Shown here piece after piece: positions 33,349 through 43,830 of a DNA stretch of 64,000 nucleotides (position 1 is the stretch's first letter; each line of letters opens with the position of its first letter). The DNA comes from Prostheceraeus crozeri (Eukaryota > Platyhelminthes > Polycladida > Euryleptidae). The notes beneath the pieces are model-generated. The model searched no databases. It was not told the DNA's origin and saw only the letters and a program-made list of their open reading frames with translations. The stretch spans positions 21,421 to 85,420 of the forward strand of contig CAJQUW010012492.1 of NCBI GenBank assembly GCA_907163375.1. Direction: 5' to 3'. The translations under genes were made by a program, and so were the position numbers.

Positions 33349-33889
33349 TTACAATCCGCTGGATACGTATATACTCGATGAGATAGTCTAGGATCACATT
33401 TGCTTGTACATGAGATTTTAGTCCAGTAATGATCACTTTACTATTATGAAAGATTGCCACATGCACAGGTAACCAACAACTAATGAGAGCTGCAGGAAAA
33501 AGTTCGGGTTCATAACACAAATTGTAAGTGCTGGTACGAATCTTCAAAAATGATACACTTTCACTCAATTGAGTAGAGATCACCATATTGTCCACAGTCA
33601 GATTCGATATCACACACCTCTCGCTCTTCCATATCCGACGTAGTAGTCTTTGTAGCTCTAAGCGCATTGACTGCGCCGATGAATGAGAAAGGGCGCCGAG
33701 AATCTGTACAGTCCCATTTGGGAAGAGTTGAAGATTCCGTGAATTGTTCATCTTCACCACTAACATTTGAGGTCGGCCCGGGTAATACTTGCTGTTTGGA
33801 AGGTGTTGGTGTAATGTTGTGAGATCGATTTTGGTGTAGAGTCTGAAGCGACGGAGAATGTTGACGATGGTGTAGCGATGGCGCTTCAT
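33344..33889 (-). CDS. TATA-box-binding-protein-like factor
   Basis: From the ATG at 33889 the frame gives 181 residues, the size of the conserved TBP core. It has two halves. Residues 6-85 match the first TBP repeat: IVN...KIDLTTL...NSKYYPGRP, then LFPNGTVQILGA. Residues 95-178 match the second: LTVDNMVIS, CYEPELFP (residues 125-132, the TBP signature), VAIFHNSKVIITGLKS. The same frame is open for 48 codons further upstream without resemblance, so the internal ATG is preferred. It would bend TATA DNA and recruit RNA polymerase II or III factors, perhaps redirecting the host machinery to the element's TATA promoters. It overlaps a PC4-like frame. I do not know TBP as a standard Polinton gene. 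Confidence 0.8.
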   Translation of the reverse strand: MKRHRYTIVNILRRFRLYTKIDLTTLHQHLPNSKYYPGRPQMLVVKMNNSRNLQLFPNGTVQILGALSHSSAQSMRLELQRLLRRIWKSERCVISNLTVDNMVISTQLSESVSFLKIRTSTYNLCYEPELFPAALISCWLPVHVAIFHNSKVIITGLKSHVQANVILDYLIEYIRIQRIVK

Positions 33890-34211
33890 GATGAAAGAAT
33901 GAGTAAATTGAGCGATGTACCTTCCTTTTATACTTTTCCCAACTACCTTGATGAAATGTGAAGTTAGTATGAAGTTGGGAATGATAGAGTTGAATTCGCC
34001 GATTGTTGACGCGCAACCAGATACGATTTCCAATACGTGAATGTCTTTTCATATAGAAGTATTTCAAATCCTTCATGTAATGATGTAGAGATTGAAAATG
34101 ACGATAAGATAAAGCAAACTCTCTTCTCACATTTCCAGTTGAATCTTTGAAATAGACGTTTCGATCATGATCCGTTTCAATACGTTGTAGGGAATCTAAT
34201 TTCCAACTCAT
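33561..34211 (-). CDS. PC4-like small protein, copy A (overlaps TBP-like gene)
   Basis: The first 110 residues (34211 to about 33880) are clearly paralogous to the gene at 34234-34590: W-x-LDSLQ-x-I, a beta-rich NVYFKDSTGN, a helix ALSYRHFQSLHHYMKDL, then IGNRIWLRVNN, IQLYHS and a helix WEKYKRKVHRSI. The sheet-then-helix order occurs twice and resembles the PC4/p15 single-stranded-DNA-binding coactivator fold; that is an inference from pattern only. About 105 further codons overlap the TBP-like gene in another frame and look non-conserved, so the true end is uncertain. Confidence 0.5.
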   Translation of the reverse strand: MSWKLDSLQRIETDHDRNVYFKDSTGNVRREFALSYRHFQSLHHYMKDLKYFYMKRHSRIGNRIWLRVNNRRIQLYHSQLHTNFTFHQGSWEKYKRKVHRSIYSFFHHEAPSLHHRQHSPSLQTLHQNRSHNITPTPSKQQVLPGPTSNVSGEDEQFTESSTLPKWDCTDSRRPFSFIGAVNALRATKTTTSDMEEREVCDIESDCGQYGDLYSIE

Positions 34212-34233
34212 GGTGCGTGGTAGTCATGTCTGA

Positions 34234-34590
34234 TTAAGATTTGCATAGTAGGGCGATGAACTCACGACGAATAAATGTCATGATGGAGCGATGTATGTAT
34301 CTTCTATACTTCTCCCAATTGTATTTGCGAAATGAGAAACAGTTCGCGGAATGAGAATGGTGGATTTGAATTTCATTTCTGTAATGTTGAAGCCAAACTT
34401 GATCACCCAAGGAGATGAATCTTAATGTTTCAAAATATTCCAAATCCCTCATGATATCATTGAGGTTGACAAATTGTCGCCATGTTAATATAATACCTCT
34501 TGATGTATGACCATGAGAATTTTTGAAGTGTACGTTTCCATCACGATCAACTCTGATATATTGTAGAGAATCCAAAATCCAAGTCTTCAT
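34234..34590 (-). CDS. PC4-like small protein, copy B
   Basis: About 118 residues from MKTWILDSLQYI (an upstream ATG at 34602 adds four). It shares with copy A the LDSLQ start, RDGNVHFKNSHGH, ILTWRQFVNLNDIMRDLEYF, LGDQVWL, IQIHHSH and NWEKYRRYIHRSI. The two genes are head-to-tail on the minus strand and probably arose by duplication inside the element. The start lies back to back with the forward capsid-associated gene, so a shared bidirectional promoter is likely. The PC4-like reading is tentative. Confidence 0.6.
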   Translation of the reverse strand: MKTWILDSLQYIRVDRDGNVHFKNSHGHTSRGIILTWRQFVNLNDIMRDLEYFETLRFISLGDQVWLQHYRNEIQIHHSHSANCFSFRKYNWEKYRRYIHRSIMTFIRREFIALLCKS

Positions 34591-34625
34591 GATGTTATGC
34601 AAAGTTGCAGATTAGCAATATAAAA

Positions 34626-36024
34626 ATGTCGTTTTATCATATTTTGCTTAGCAATGCGGCTACAAAGAGATTTGCTAGTAATCGAGCCGCACTCTTTTCT
34701 ACTCCCATTGATCATGCACAACAGCTAAATGGAAATTGGGAAGTGGGTGTCACTCAACTTGTTTATAGCAACTGTGTCTATACTTTTGATCATGAGGTGA
34801 TGACTACTAATATGAGACGTACAGCTGCTTACCAATGTGAAAAGGGCTGCCGAGTATACATTCCACAGTGGCCAAAGAAAGATCTCTTATCATGTAAAAA
34901 GTTTATATATCATTTCTTGAATAAAGCGTGTAAACATATTGTCCAATTTACTCCGCACAATGATGATCATAATTATGTACATCATGTAGTTGAGAAAGAT
35001 TGGATTGTTGGTTTAAGTCCAAGTTTAAGAAACGATTTAGGTTACCTCGCTAGCGCCTTAACAAGGTATGATAATTTTAACGTTAATTACCACATAAGTG
35101 GTCATAAACAGTTAAGATATCGAGAGGAAGCTTATTATGTAGATCTTATTCCAAAAAATGAGAAGACGTTGGTGAAGAAGATTGTGATTAAGCCAAGAAA
35201 GACAAACATGACCAATTAATTAATTATTGAAGAAATTTAATTATCTCCTTCGAGTTGATGGTAAACAAGTGGCAACATTGACTTATATCAAATCATCTAA
35301 TCATATTGCAATAAGTAAATTAAATGATGATGATCTAGTATTAGTTTGTTCAAAAGATTTTCATCAGTTCTTACGACATCGTTCTGCAGCTGTTCATGGA
35401 AAATTTGATATGCAACATTTACCATGTGAAAGGCCAAATCAATTTGATACAGAATGGACCGTATCTTTATACAGAAAGTGTGTAGAGCCTTTAGGTGGTA
35501 TCTTACATGAAACAAGAGTGTTGATGCCTCTCATTATTACTTCGGTTAGATTGGTTGTAGATTATTTAAATGAAGTGATTAATGAGCAACATATTTCATT
35601 TTCTGAAAAAGAAGGTACTTTGTCTATCACTATAAGTGGAAAAAGTATTGAACTAATTATGGATAAAACTCTAATGGACATTTTGGGTTTTGATCAAAAT
35701 ATCTTTAAAAGTGGTACTGTAACCAAAGCTAGCGCAGACATGTCGCTATCGCGTCGTATTAACTATTTTCAGATATATTCCAATATTGGTGAAGATGTAC
35801 GTGTGGGAGATGTTGAAGCTCCATTGCTAGCAATGATACCATACCAGCCAAAAAGCTGCAGTATTTTATCTGAGCATACTTTCAAGAAAGTGCATTATAC
35901 AAAGCTGAAATCAAACTACATCCCACAAATTGATATTGCCATTTATGACGATGCTGGTGCGTTGATTCCTTTTCATAAAGATGCTGTGACAAGTATCACA
36001 CTCCATTTCCGAATGAAGAGTTAA
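34626..36024 (+). pseudogene. Penton/minor-capsid-like protein, copy 1, broken about once
   Basis: Opens with the N-terminal signature of a widespread Polinton capsid-associated protein (LLSNAATKRF ... LNGNWEVGVTQLVYSNC), which copy 2 also has. The later part ends with the matching C-terminal block (YIPQIDIAIYDDAGALIPF ... SITLHFR). It is related to, but well diverged from, the gene at 36056. Probably a penton-like or other minor capsid component. It appears interrupted about once. Confidence 0.65.
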
Positions 36025-36055
36025 TGCAAAAGTATGCTAATATATTTTTTCCAAT

Positions 36056-37585
36056 GTGAATACTATGGAAAGTGAAAATAAGGACTCGTTTCTAATCTAC
36101 TTACCCAGTAATGCTTCTATGAATAAATTTCCCAAAAATAAACCATCAGACTATCGAGTAGAATTAAATCGGCCACTGCATTTAGAAGGTGAATGGGAGG
36201 TTGGCGTTTCTAGTATTTGCTATGATAGCAATATTCAGAATGTGAATGATTTGGAAGAAATGATATTGACTCCTCGCACCCATGAAGGAATAACGATGAA
36301 TAATGCATTCCAGTTCCCATACAATTTAGCATCAGATGGAAAGTGGAACTATGAATGGATTCAGATAAAATCAGATTATTATGAACCATTTGGGAATGAG
36401 AAAATTATTAAGGCATTCAACAGTGGTAATACTTCCATCATGAAGAATAAAAATCAGAAAGCTTATGAGTTTACTATCTATCATTGGAGTGGGAGACAGT
36501 TCCTTCGCTTTCATTCTTTTACTAAAGGTCTTACACTGAGGTTGGATAATGAATTCTATCCACATCTCGGTTTTGGCCATGGACTACATCTAACGTCAAT
36601 TGCTACTGCAAATGTTAAAAAAGTTTATTCAAATCGAATCAACAAATTTCATTATAGATTTAAAATATTTGATGAAGATGTTGTAGAATGTGAAGAACGC
36701 ATCATTTTGAAAAAGCGTGGTGTTCAACCTTTATCACTTATTGAGTTAGTAAAACGATGGAATGAGACTGTGGGTAAGAAGTATGGAGAGAAAATTATGG
36801 CGGACAAAAATAAGTTGGTTATTCAGAAATATAATGACGAACTTACAGTTTATTTCTCTCCAACCTTGCGTCATTTTGTAAGACATTATACACCTATTAT
36901 TGGAAGCGGTGTGGTGTATGCTTCTCATGAATATCACACTAAAGCTGATTCAGTTAATGATGAATGGTGGGTGGACATCTATGGCGATCGCATCAAGAAA
37001 ATTTACCAGTCTTATGAAGAATCTAAAGTTGCTATCAATATAATGCCACGTCTATATCATACAGTTGAAAGCTTCATTCATGTAGTAAATCCTTATATAC
37101 AACAGAAGTTGAAGCATGTGATGAAAAGTAAATATGATGTAAAGACACACCACATTTCGTTTTCAATTGAAAATCAACGCGTTGTTCTGAAACTGGGTGA
37201 TGACATTCAATGTCAATTGAGTAAAAATTTGAAAAAACTCTTTGGTTTTTCAATGCTACAAACTGTGTTTACTGCTGCGCATACGATTGGTATAGAAACG
37301 CCAATGACACTTGATAAACATGAACAGCACCTTTACATTCAAAGTGATTTGATTCTACCTATTTCTGTTGGTGAGAAAAAAGAATACATTTTACGTGATT
37401 TCATTCATGATAAAGACGCTTCATATGGAATAGTCGAGAAGATGTTTCAATCTATTTTCTATCATCCCGTCGTCAAACAAACTATACCCTCTATTGCTAT
37501 CAAAATTACCAATGGTTTACAAGAGTGCATCCATGTGAAAGATACTAAATCCCTCGTAACTTTAGTGTTTCGGAAAACAAAGTGA
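36056..37585 (+). CDS. Penton/minor-capsid-like protein, copy 2
   Basis: 509 residues in one frame. N-terminal LPSNASMNKFPKNKPSDYRV and LEGEWEVGVSSICYD give the family signature. A repeated internal unit follows, with IMPRLYHTVESFIHVVN and paired LGF-type motifs (YPHLGFGHG, LKKLFGFS). It ends with SIAIKITNGL...LVTLVFRK, parallel to the TLHFR end of copy 1. It is beta-rich throughout. Likely role: capsid vertex or minor capsid protein. It looks whole and is followed by AATAAA at 37609. Confidence 0.65.
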   Translation: MNTMESENKDSFLIYLPSNASMNKFPKNKPSDYRVELNRPLHLEGEWEVGVSSICYDSNIQNVNDLEEMILTPRTHEGITMNNAFQFPYNLASDGKWNYEWIQIKSDYYEPFGNEKIIKAFNSGNTSIMKNKNQKAYEFTIYHWSGRQFLRFHSFTKGLTLRLDNEFYPHLGFGHGLHLTSIATANVKKVYSNRINKFHYRFKIFDEDVVECEERIILKKRGVQPLSLIELVKRWNETVGKKYGEKIMADKNKLVIQKYNDELTVYFSPTLRHFVRHYTPIIGSGVVYASHEYHTKADSVNDEWWVDIYGDRIKKIYQSYEESKVAINIMPRLYHTVESFIHVVNPYIQQKLKHVMKSKYDVKTHHISFSIENQRVVLKLGDDIQCQLSKNLKKLFGFSMLQTVFTAAHTIGIETPMTLDKHEQHLYIQSDLILPISVGEKKEYILRDFIHDKDASYGIVEKMFQSIFYHPVVKQTIPSIAIKITNGLQECIHVKDTKSLVTLVFRKTK

Positions 37586-37608
37586 AGTCATTGTGATATG
37601 TTTATTGA

Positions 37609-37614
37609 AATAAA
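37609..37614 (+). terminator. Polyadenylation signal
   Basis: AATAAA 24 bp after the stop of the second penton-like gene, in the convergent gap before the minus-strand polymerase gene. Confidence 0.6.
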
Positions 37615-37763
37615 AATATGTGTATGAAAAAGTCTTTTCACAGATATAGGGGAATGGGCTGACTGTAGGCATATATTCACAAGGAAGAAACGATCTAAAG
37701 CGATACATAAAACAGCAGTGTTTATCTACAGAAATCAACATGAAAATACTAAGTTAAGGATGA

Positions 37764-40700
37764 TTATGCTAAGACGTCTCCTGAATGTGGTAGTGTGAGT
37801 TTAATTCTTTTGGGTGGTGGTATGTCTGTATCAGGATGTCCATGTGGAAGAGATATGTTATGTTCTAACCAGCACCTCTTATCCTCCCATGCTGAAAGCG
37901 CCCGTTTCCTAAAAGTATGAGTTTCGATCTCATGCGACTTAGATTTTAAGATTGTCATATTGACAAACGTTATATTTTTATTTCTATAGGCTTCCCTGAA
38001 ATTTTTATGTTTCATGTTAGACACCAATGATCTTGATATGCCTTTAGCGCGCTTAATACTATCGTCGCTATCCTTTAATTTCATACTGTACATTTTTGGA
38101 CGGAGGAGAATCATTTCATCTATTTCCTTCCCTGCTGTCTCATCCTTAAAGGAGCCAAGTTTTGCCTTATTTTTGATGTAGTAGAGTGGGTGATCAGTAG
38201 GATAATTTGATGTATCAAAATATCTTTCTAAAGATTTTCCTACTTCATTGAAATTTAAATCTTTTTGAGTGGTAATACCTAAGAAGAAACTATCTGTATC
38301 ACCACCCAACAAACGAACCTCTTTTACGAGAGGACATGGTTTTAGTATTTTATAAAAGAGTTGGTACATTTCAAGCTTAGAGTAATCTAGTACAGCTTGA
38401 CCAATATAGATGGGCTTGGACAACTCAACTTCAGATTTTATCATTTTAACACCTACAAGGTCCTCATCGATAATGTCTCTATCGATGAATAGAGGTGATG
38501 AGACCAATTTCTTAAATTTTGTAACATCATTGACTAGTTTATAGTTTACACGTTTTCTAACATCCTCCATCGTCTTACCAAATAGACTATTATTCTTATA
38601 CTTATAAAAATCTTTTTCAAAATTATTTTGGGCTAGTGCACATTTCTGGCTGTTGCTATCAATATATGGTTTGAGGAAGGCTTTCTGTCTAAATTTAATA
38701 ATGCGGTGAACTCTTTTTAAAATCATGCCCATTTCTAAATAAAATTTTAAGATGCTAAAGTGAACTAGATAGTTTTCCTTATCATATTGGGTGAGTAAAA
38801 GTTTGCGGCAAGGCTTATAGTCGGGCTGACCGCATGATTCTAAATCTTTATGAAATTGTTTCATAAAGTCGGAAAACATATCTTTGGTCACTTCACCTGA
38901 TTCGGGTGCGAGTGGAAAATCTACGGTTTTATGTTTAATATTATTTGGATAGATAAGATCTATCTCAAAATAATATCCCCAATCACCTTCATCTGGCATT
39001 GCTAGTATGTTAGAAGGGTTGGAGAGATGCTGAATTTCACTATCATCTAACCAGCTAAACTCAGAGTGAGGGAGTGGTTTGGATAGTGAACTACCATATA
39101 AATTATTTTGGTCATAATACTTAAGATGAGTCTGATCATCGCCTACTAATTTTGATTTTAACCTATGTTTATTTACAAATGTGAGACCACCGCGAATTCC
39201 TCGCTCAAATAAATTATACATCTCTGGATCTTGTAAAAGATGAATGGTCTCACCAGTCATTTTAAAAGCAGACTTAAAGGACATGGCTGGCAGACTGACA
39301 AAGTGGACGTGATCTAACTTATCTTCTTCTAATGCCACTCGTCGAAACTCCTGAAATACATCAGCCAGCAAAAATACATCTAACTTAAGATAGGCAATCA
39401 TATATTCGCCAAATGTATGGCAGTCAAATTTTATCCATGCATCTTGTGCATGATCATAATCTTCGGTCTTACATTCTCTGCCGGTCAAATCATTTTTAAA
39501 TTTATCTATGGGTGGAAGATAAGTCTCGCCGAGTTTACTAATCGCATCAAAATATGCATATGGAAAGACTCCTTTCCGTGTGATGACTTCATCGGTTAGA
39601 TTTGGATATTGTTTCTTAAGATTTTGTGTTAGTGGAAGAGACTTTAGATTTTGTACGAGAGAGGCCAGTGATGCAGTCATAAATTGGTAGGAATCTAAAA
39701 ATTTTATATCAAAATAGACCGTCTTATTTTCTTTAGTTTTATCAACAGGCACTTTTTCGGTCATGGCCATAAACTTCTCTCTCGTTTGTGCTATTACATC
39801 AATCTTCCACTCTTTCATTTGACCTAAACCTCCTTTTATTATCATATGGCTGTCGTAGCCCTTGAAATTATGGAAAATGACGGGTAATGTACGCCGTTTC
39901 ATCCTAAGTGAAAAATTGCATTTGAACATAGTGCGTTTCTAAATTTACCAGTGATGTGATCATGGTCGCGCACTTTCTTAATCTTATCATCATCAAATGT
40001 TTTAATATATTTGGGGCAAACGTTGCAACTATCAAATTTTGCTTGATCATCTGCTGTCATATGCAATGATCTGCGATAGAGTTCACCATCATACTTTTGT
40101 TGAAATTTTACAGCCTGTTCGAGGAATTGTAGGAATTGGTAAATACAATCCTCACCTTGCCAGACGTGCATTTTATTTTTTCTATTTTGGAAATGGTCAT
40201 GCCATACTTCATAGCAGGAAATGGCTGCTGATCGATGGGTGTTATCATGGATATAGCATTCGATGTCAGCATAGATGACACGAAGAGGACTTAGTTCATC
40301 GCCATTCTCTCTATATGAAAACTCCTTATCTTTGGGCATGCGCTCCATTTGTAGTTTACCTCGCTTACACCATTCGTAATGAGTTTCAAATCTATTTTTA
40401 CTCCTAAAGTTGCGAATGCATCTGTCACAGTAATAAATCTCTGATTAGCTAGAATTTCTTAAGTGGTGGTATAAGCGAGAAATTTTGGGAATACCGCAGT
40501 CGTGCCATTCCTCACTATTATCCTATCTTACTAATAAAAGGTTGACAACGTGGTCATAACAACTCGAACGCGATTTGTAGCGGACACTCTTCAATCCCTT
40601 TTCCCAAACATGGAGAACTATTTTGATGTTGTTCAATTTTTCAAATTTTTCTATATCTTTAATTTTCATGTCTTCACTATTGCAGTCATCAAACTTTAAT

Positions 40701-41770
40701 TCATTCTCCCACTGTTGATACTTACTCTTACGGTATCGGCTATACTGTACATCATTATAGTGGAGAATGGAGAGGACGGCATACTTAAAACATTGCGATT
40801 CGAAATCTATAGAAATGACTGCTGCTTTATTTCTTAAATTTTTCGGAAGTTTAAAGGAGCCTCGTCCAGAGTAGTTCTCTAATAAAGTGATTTTAATCAT
40901 GGCAGTCTCAATACCATCAAAAACGAGACCACTATCACGCTCGTTAAATTTATCTATGTTTAATTTTAACCCTTGGATATGAAAATTTATCCAAGACTCG
41001 CAGTCTACAACTTCGGTTGCAGGAGAGGAGGGTATGTGAAACTCCAACCTCTCTACTATTTGACCAGTATGGTGGTCGATTTTTACATATTTTATTTTGA
41101 GATAGATGAGCGCCTTCATTCTAAAGTTGACTAAATTGTTGAAGAGCGCACCAATCAAAGATGAATTTTGATGAAACCATTCTTCAAAGTCAGTAATGGT
41201 TTCTGAGGATTCCATCTGGTAGTTCCTCACTAAATTATTTATCGACACTTCAGAGAGTCGGATAGAGGAGGCGCTGTTAGTATAACTATCGTCACTGTGT
41301 GTATGTCGAAGTCTATGTGAAGATAGTTCAAAATGTGACTCAAAAGACTGAATGCATAAATCGCAAGAAAAGGAGACATCGTTAACAGAATCATCCCCAC
41401 CTTCGGAGATTGATGCTGACTTAGGTCTACAAACACCTCGCTTGATGTGTCGGGCGAGATCACGCTTCCTCGTGAAGATGTGTCCACAGTCAGCACATTC
41501 CCGATCGCTGCATTCCCGCGACAATGTTGACATGGAGTCGCTGTTGTTATCCAACTCGCTCGAGATGGGACTGGTATCACCTGAAAGAGAAATCATTCTA
41601 TCATCTCTGTTCAAGTCTCAGCGTATTGTTACAACCTACCTTGACTCAACAACTCTAAACTTTCCTCGAGAAGGGAGGGCGTTGGTGATGAAGTTGATGC
41701 CTGAAATTGAGGAAGATGCTATTAGGCACACGTTTGAGGGAGATGAGAGAGGAAATCTTCAACTTACCAT
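37764..41770 (-). pseudogene. POLB: Protein-primed type DNA polymerase B, broken about twice
   Basis: Family-B polymerase of the protein-primed Polinton type. In order: two N-terminal C2H2 fingers (CADCGHIFTRKRDLARH, CDLCIQSF...H), a Polinton-specific N-terminal domain (FHIPSSPATEVVD), exonuclease motifs (YADIECY, FKGYDSH, YLKLDVFLLADVF), then polymerase motifs A (YYDQNNLYGSS), B (YKNNSLFGKTM) and C (LGGDTDSFF). It replicates the element. The 5' end appears spliced: an ATG at 41768-41770 is followed at once by a 67-base GT-AG intron (41701-41767) very like the one in the leftmost gene. About two breaks are apparent. A Tc1 transposon sits just upstream, between the start codon and the probable promoter. 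Confidence 0.88.
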
Positions 41771-42040
41771 TTCAACGAAATCAAGTTTAAGGTTGATACT
41801 TCAACAAGATAGAGACTTCACTCAAATTTGGAATTCACGAGAGAGCAGTTCACTTGTACGCCTCAAATATAGAATTCGTCAGAGAACACTTCACTTACAG
41901 TAGCGAGCATATTAATTGGGTCACCCACAATTTTCACCATAAATGTGCCTTTATGTTTATTTTCCTTTGATTCTTTTGAATTTCTGAACACAAAAGTCTT
42001 ACAAGTCCATAAACAATGTATATTTTAGTACACCAGCGTG

Positions 42041-43301
42041 TTAAAACTTGGTGTGGCCACCTTTGGCTTGCAATAACGCGCTCACACGTTCAGGCATGCT
42101 CAACATCAACTTTCTACAACTCTCATCAAGTTTTTGCTTCACCTCAGTGTCAGAGCCGAGAAGCCGATTGATCAAGTTACTTCGACTGGTAAGTGTCTGT
42201 CGCTCCAGTTGTCGTTTGATGTGGCCCATATTGTTTCTATCGGGCTCATGTCTGGAGAATTGCTCGGCCATGGTAACACTCGAATTTGATTCTCCTCGAA
42301 GTATTTTTTGATCACTTTGTCTGTGTGGCAGGGGGCGTTATCTTGTTGGTAAATGAAGTCATCCCCGAACCAATCACCTGCCTGAGGGACCAAACGAGTC
42401 CTTAGTACACAAAGATACTGATTAGCATTCATCGATCCATCAACAACATGTATCCGTCCCATACCTTGACTACTCATACACGCCCAGATCATCTCTTTCT
42501 GTGGCTTCTTCACGCGCATGGCCATGTGGCGGCTTGAGTAAGGCTCAGGTCCCTGACGTATCCGACGCGGTTGTGCCATCTGGATTTCAATACTTGCCTC
42601 ATCACTGAAGATAACCTGAAGAAGAAAGATAGGAAATTGTTTATCCACTTATTTCTTTCTTTAACGACGTAGGCCTACTCATTTTTAAGAAGAAAATACC
42701 CTCAAAAACTGATTTCTATTAAATTAGTTAAAGATTAGACATATTTCACTGATAATTAAATGAGTAATTGAATTGAATGATAAAAAGCTGAATGAAGATA
42801 TGCAATCTAATATCTTAATCATAATCACCATAGAAAAAGTACAGGAAAAGCAGTGGAAAGGCCGACTCACTTTTTCCGATTGAGCTGAAGTCCAATCCCT
42901 ATGATTCCGAGCCCATTGCAGTCGCGACTGTTTCATACGAGCTGTCAAGAGCGGTTTCTGTATGGGCTTCACCGATTTTCTGCCACCATCAATCAGTCGG
43001 CGTCGGATCGTATGGACGGATAAGGGTGAAACGATTTCTTTCTTGATATCCAACGCTGTAAGACGTGGATCAATCATGCTTGCGCTAAGAATCCGTCGGT
43101 CTTCATATGATGTCGGAAGTCTTTTACGTCCACATTTGCCGACTCTTTGTGGCAAGATTTCGCCAGTCTCTCTATACCGTTCCACAATTCTATTTACCGA
43201 TGACTGCGAAATCCCTGAATCTTCGAAACCTGTCTCTGGCTTTGTCGTGCATCCTGCCATAAAGTTACAATTCTTACACGTGCGTTCTCACCGGTGTCCA
43301 T
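42041..43301 (-). pseudogene. Tc1 transposase (DD34E) with one intron and two frameshifts
   Basis: Starts at ATG 43301 (MDTGENARVRIVTLW), with N-terminal paired helix-turn-helix domains (SQSSVNRIVERYRETG; HTIRRRLIDGG). The catalytic core reads VIFSDEAS, YQQDNAPCHTD and SPDMSPIETIW, with 34 residues between the second D and the E. A GT-AG intron of 255 bases (42870 to 42616) falls cleanly between codons just before VIFSDE. A one-base loss near 43220 shifts the frame after VSKIQG, and another near 42225 shifts it after ETIW. The C-terminus (GHIKRQLERQ...ALLQAKGGHTKF) ends at 42041. It is inactive as it stands. Confidence 0.85.
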
Positions 43302-43477
43302 AGTAAAAATGAACTGTCATATTCTTGGATTGAATGCTATGGTCATAGATTGAGCCGCTGAGAGATGACATTGTGTGTCGAGAAAGCTTTCATTAATCAA
43401 TAACTTGACAACTTTCTATGATCAACTATACAGCTTGAATTCTCCCACGCTCATATACAATTGTTGTCACACTTTGT

Positions 43478-43520
43478 TGTGTGTCTGTGCGTGTGTGTGC
43501 GTGCGTGCGTGTGTGTGCTG
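43478..43520 (+). repeat. TG-rich microsatellite within the Tc1 element
   Basis: A run of GTGTGT/GTGCGT steps with occasional C, in the 5' flank of the transposase gene. Confidence 0.85.
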
Positions 43521-43683
43521 GGTTGCAGATATTTGAAGTTATCTGTTTTGATGTCTCACATTGATGTCACATTGTCTCTATTGATACATACACATTTGAG
43601 TCATGTATCAAGCAAACAATTAGCACCAAGCATCAAAATCTGTCAATTTTCAGGGTGACCCAATTAATATGCTCGCTACTGTA

Positions 43684-43830
43684 TATGTCACAAAGACAGA
43701 GTGAAATGACACGAATGTCACTTTACATATATACTTTCATATTCATCATTCATTGGCTGTTCATTCTGATTGGTTGCTTGTTGATACTTAAGAATTAGAA
43801 AATATTTCAAAGTTATTATTCACAGTCAAC
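43684..43830. promoter_or_regulatory. Probable bidirectional promoter, polymerase (-) and acidic protein (+)
   Basis: The gap between divergent genes holds two ATTGG (inverted CCAAT) boxes at 43752-43756 and 43769-43773 and a TATATA stretch around 43726-43733 that suits minus-strand initiation. The Tc1 insertion now separates it from the polymerase start. Confidence 0.45.

Larger units (their letters stand above)
41898..43681 (-). mobile_element. Tc1-like DNA transposon inside the Polinton
   Basis: 1784 bp with inverted ends of nearly 30 bp (CAGTAGCGAGCATATTAATT... and its complement) and TA on both sides (41896-41897 and 43682-43683). It holds one transposase gene on the minus strand. It entered the Polinton after, or separately from, the latter's arrival, in the 5' leader of the polymerase gene. 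Confidence 0.93.

Noticed and set aside
41352-41903. 183-residue plus-strand frame opposite the polymerase 5' end
   Set aside because: Its composition mirrors the minus-strand polymerase exon and leader, and no domain is recognisable.
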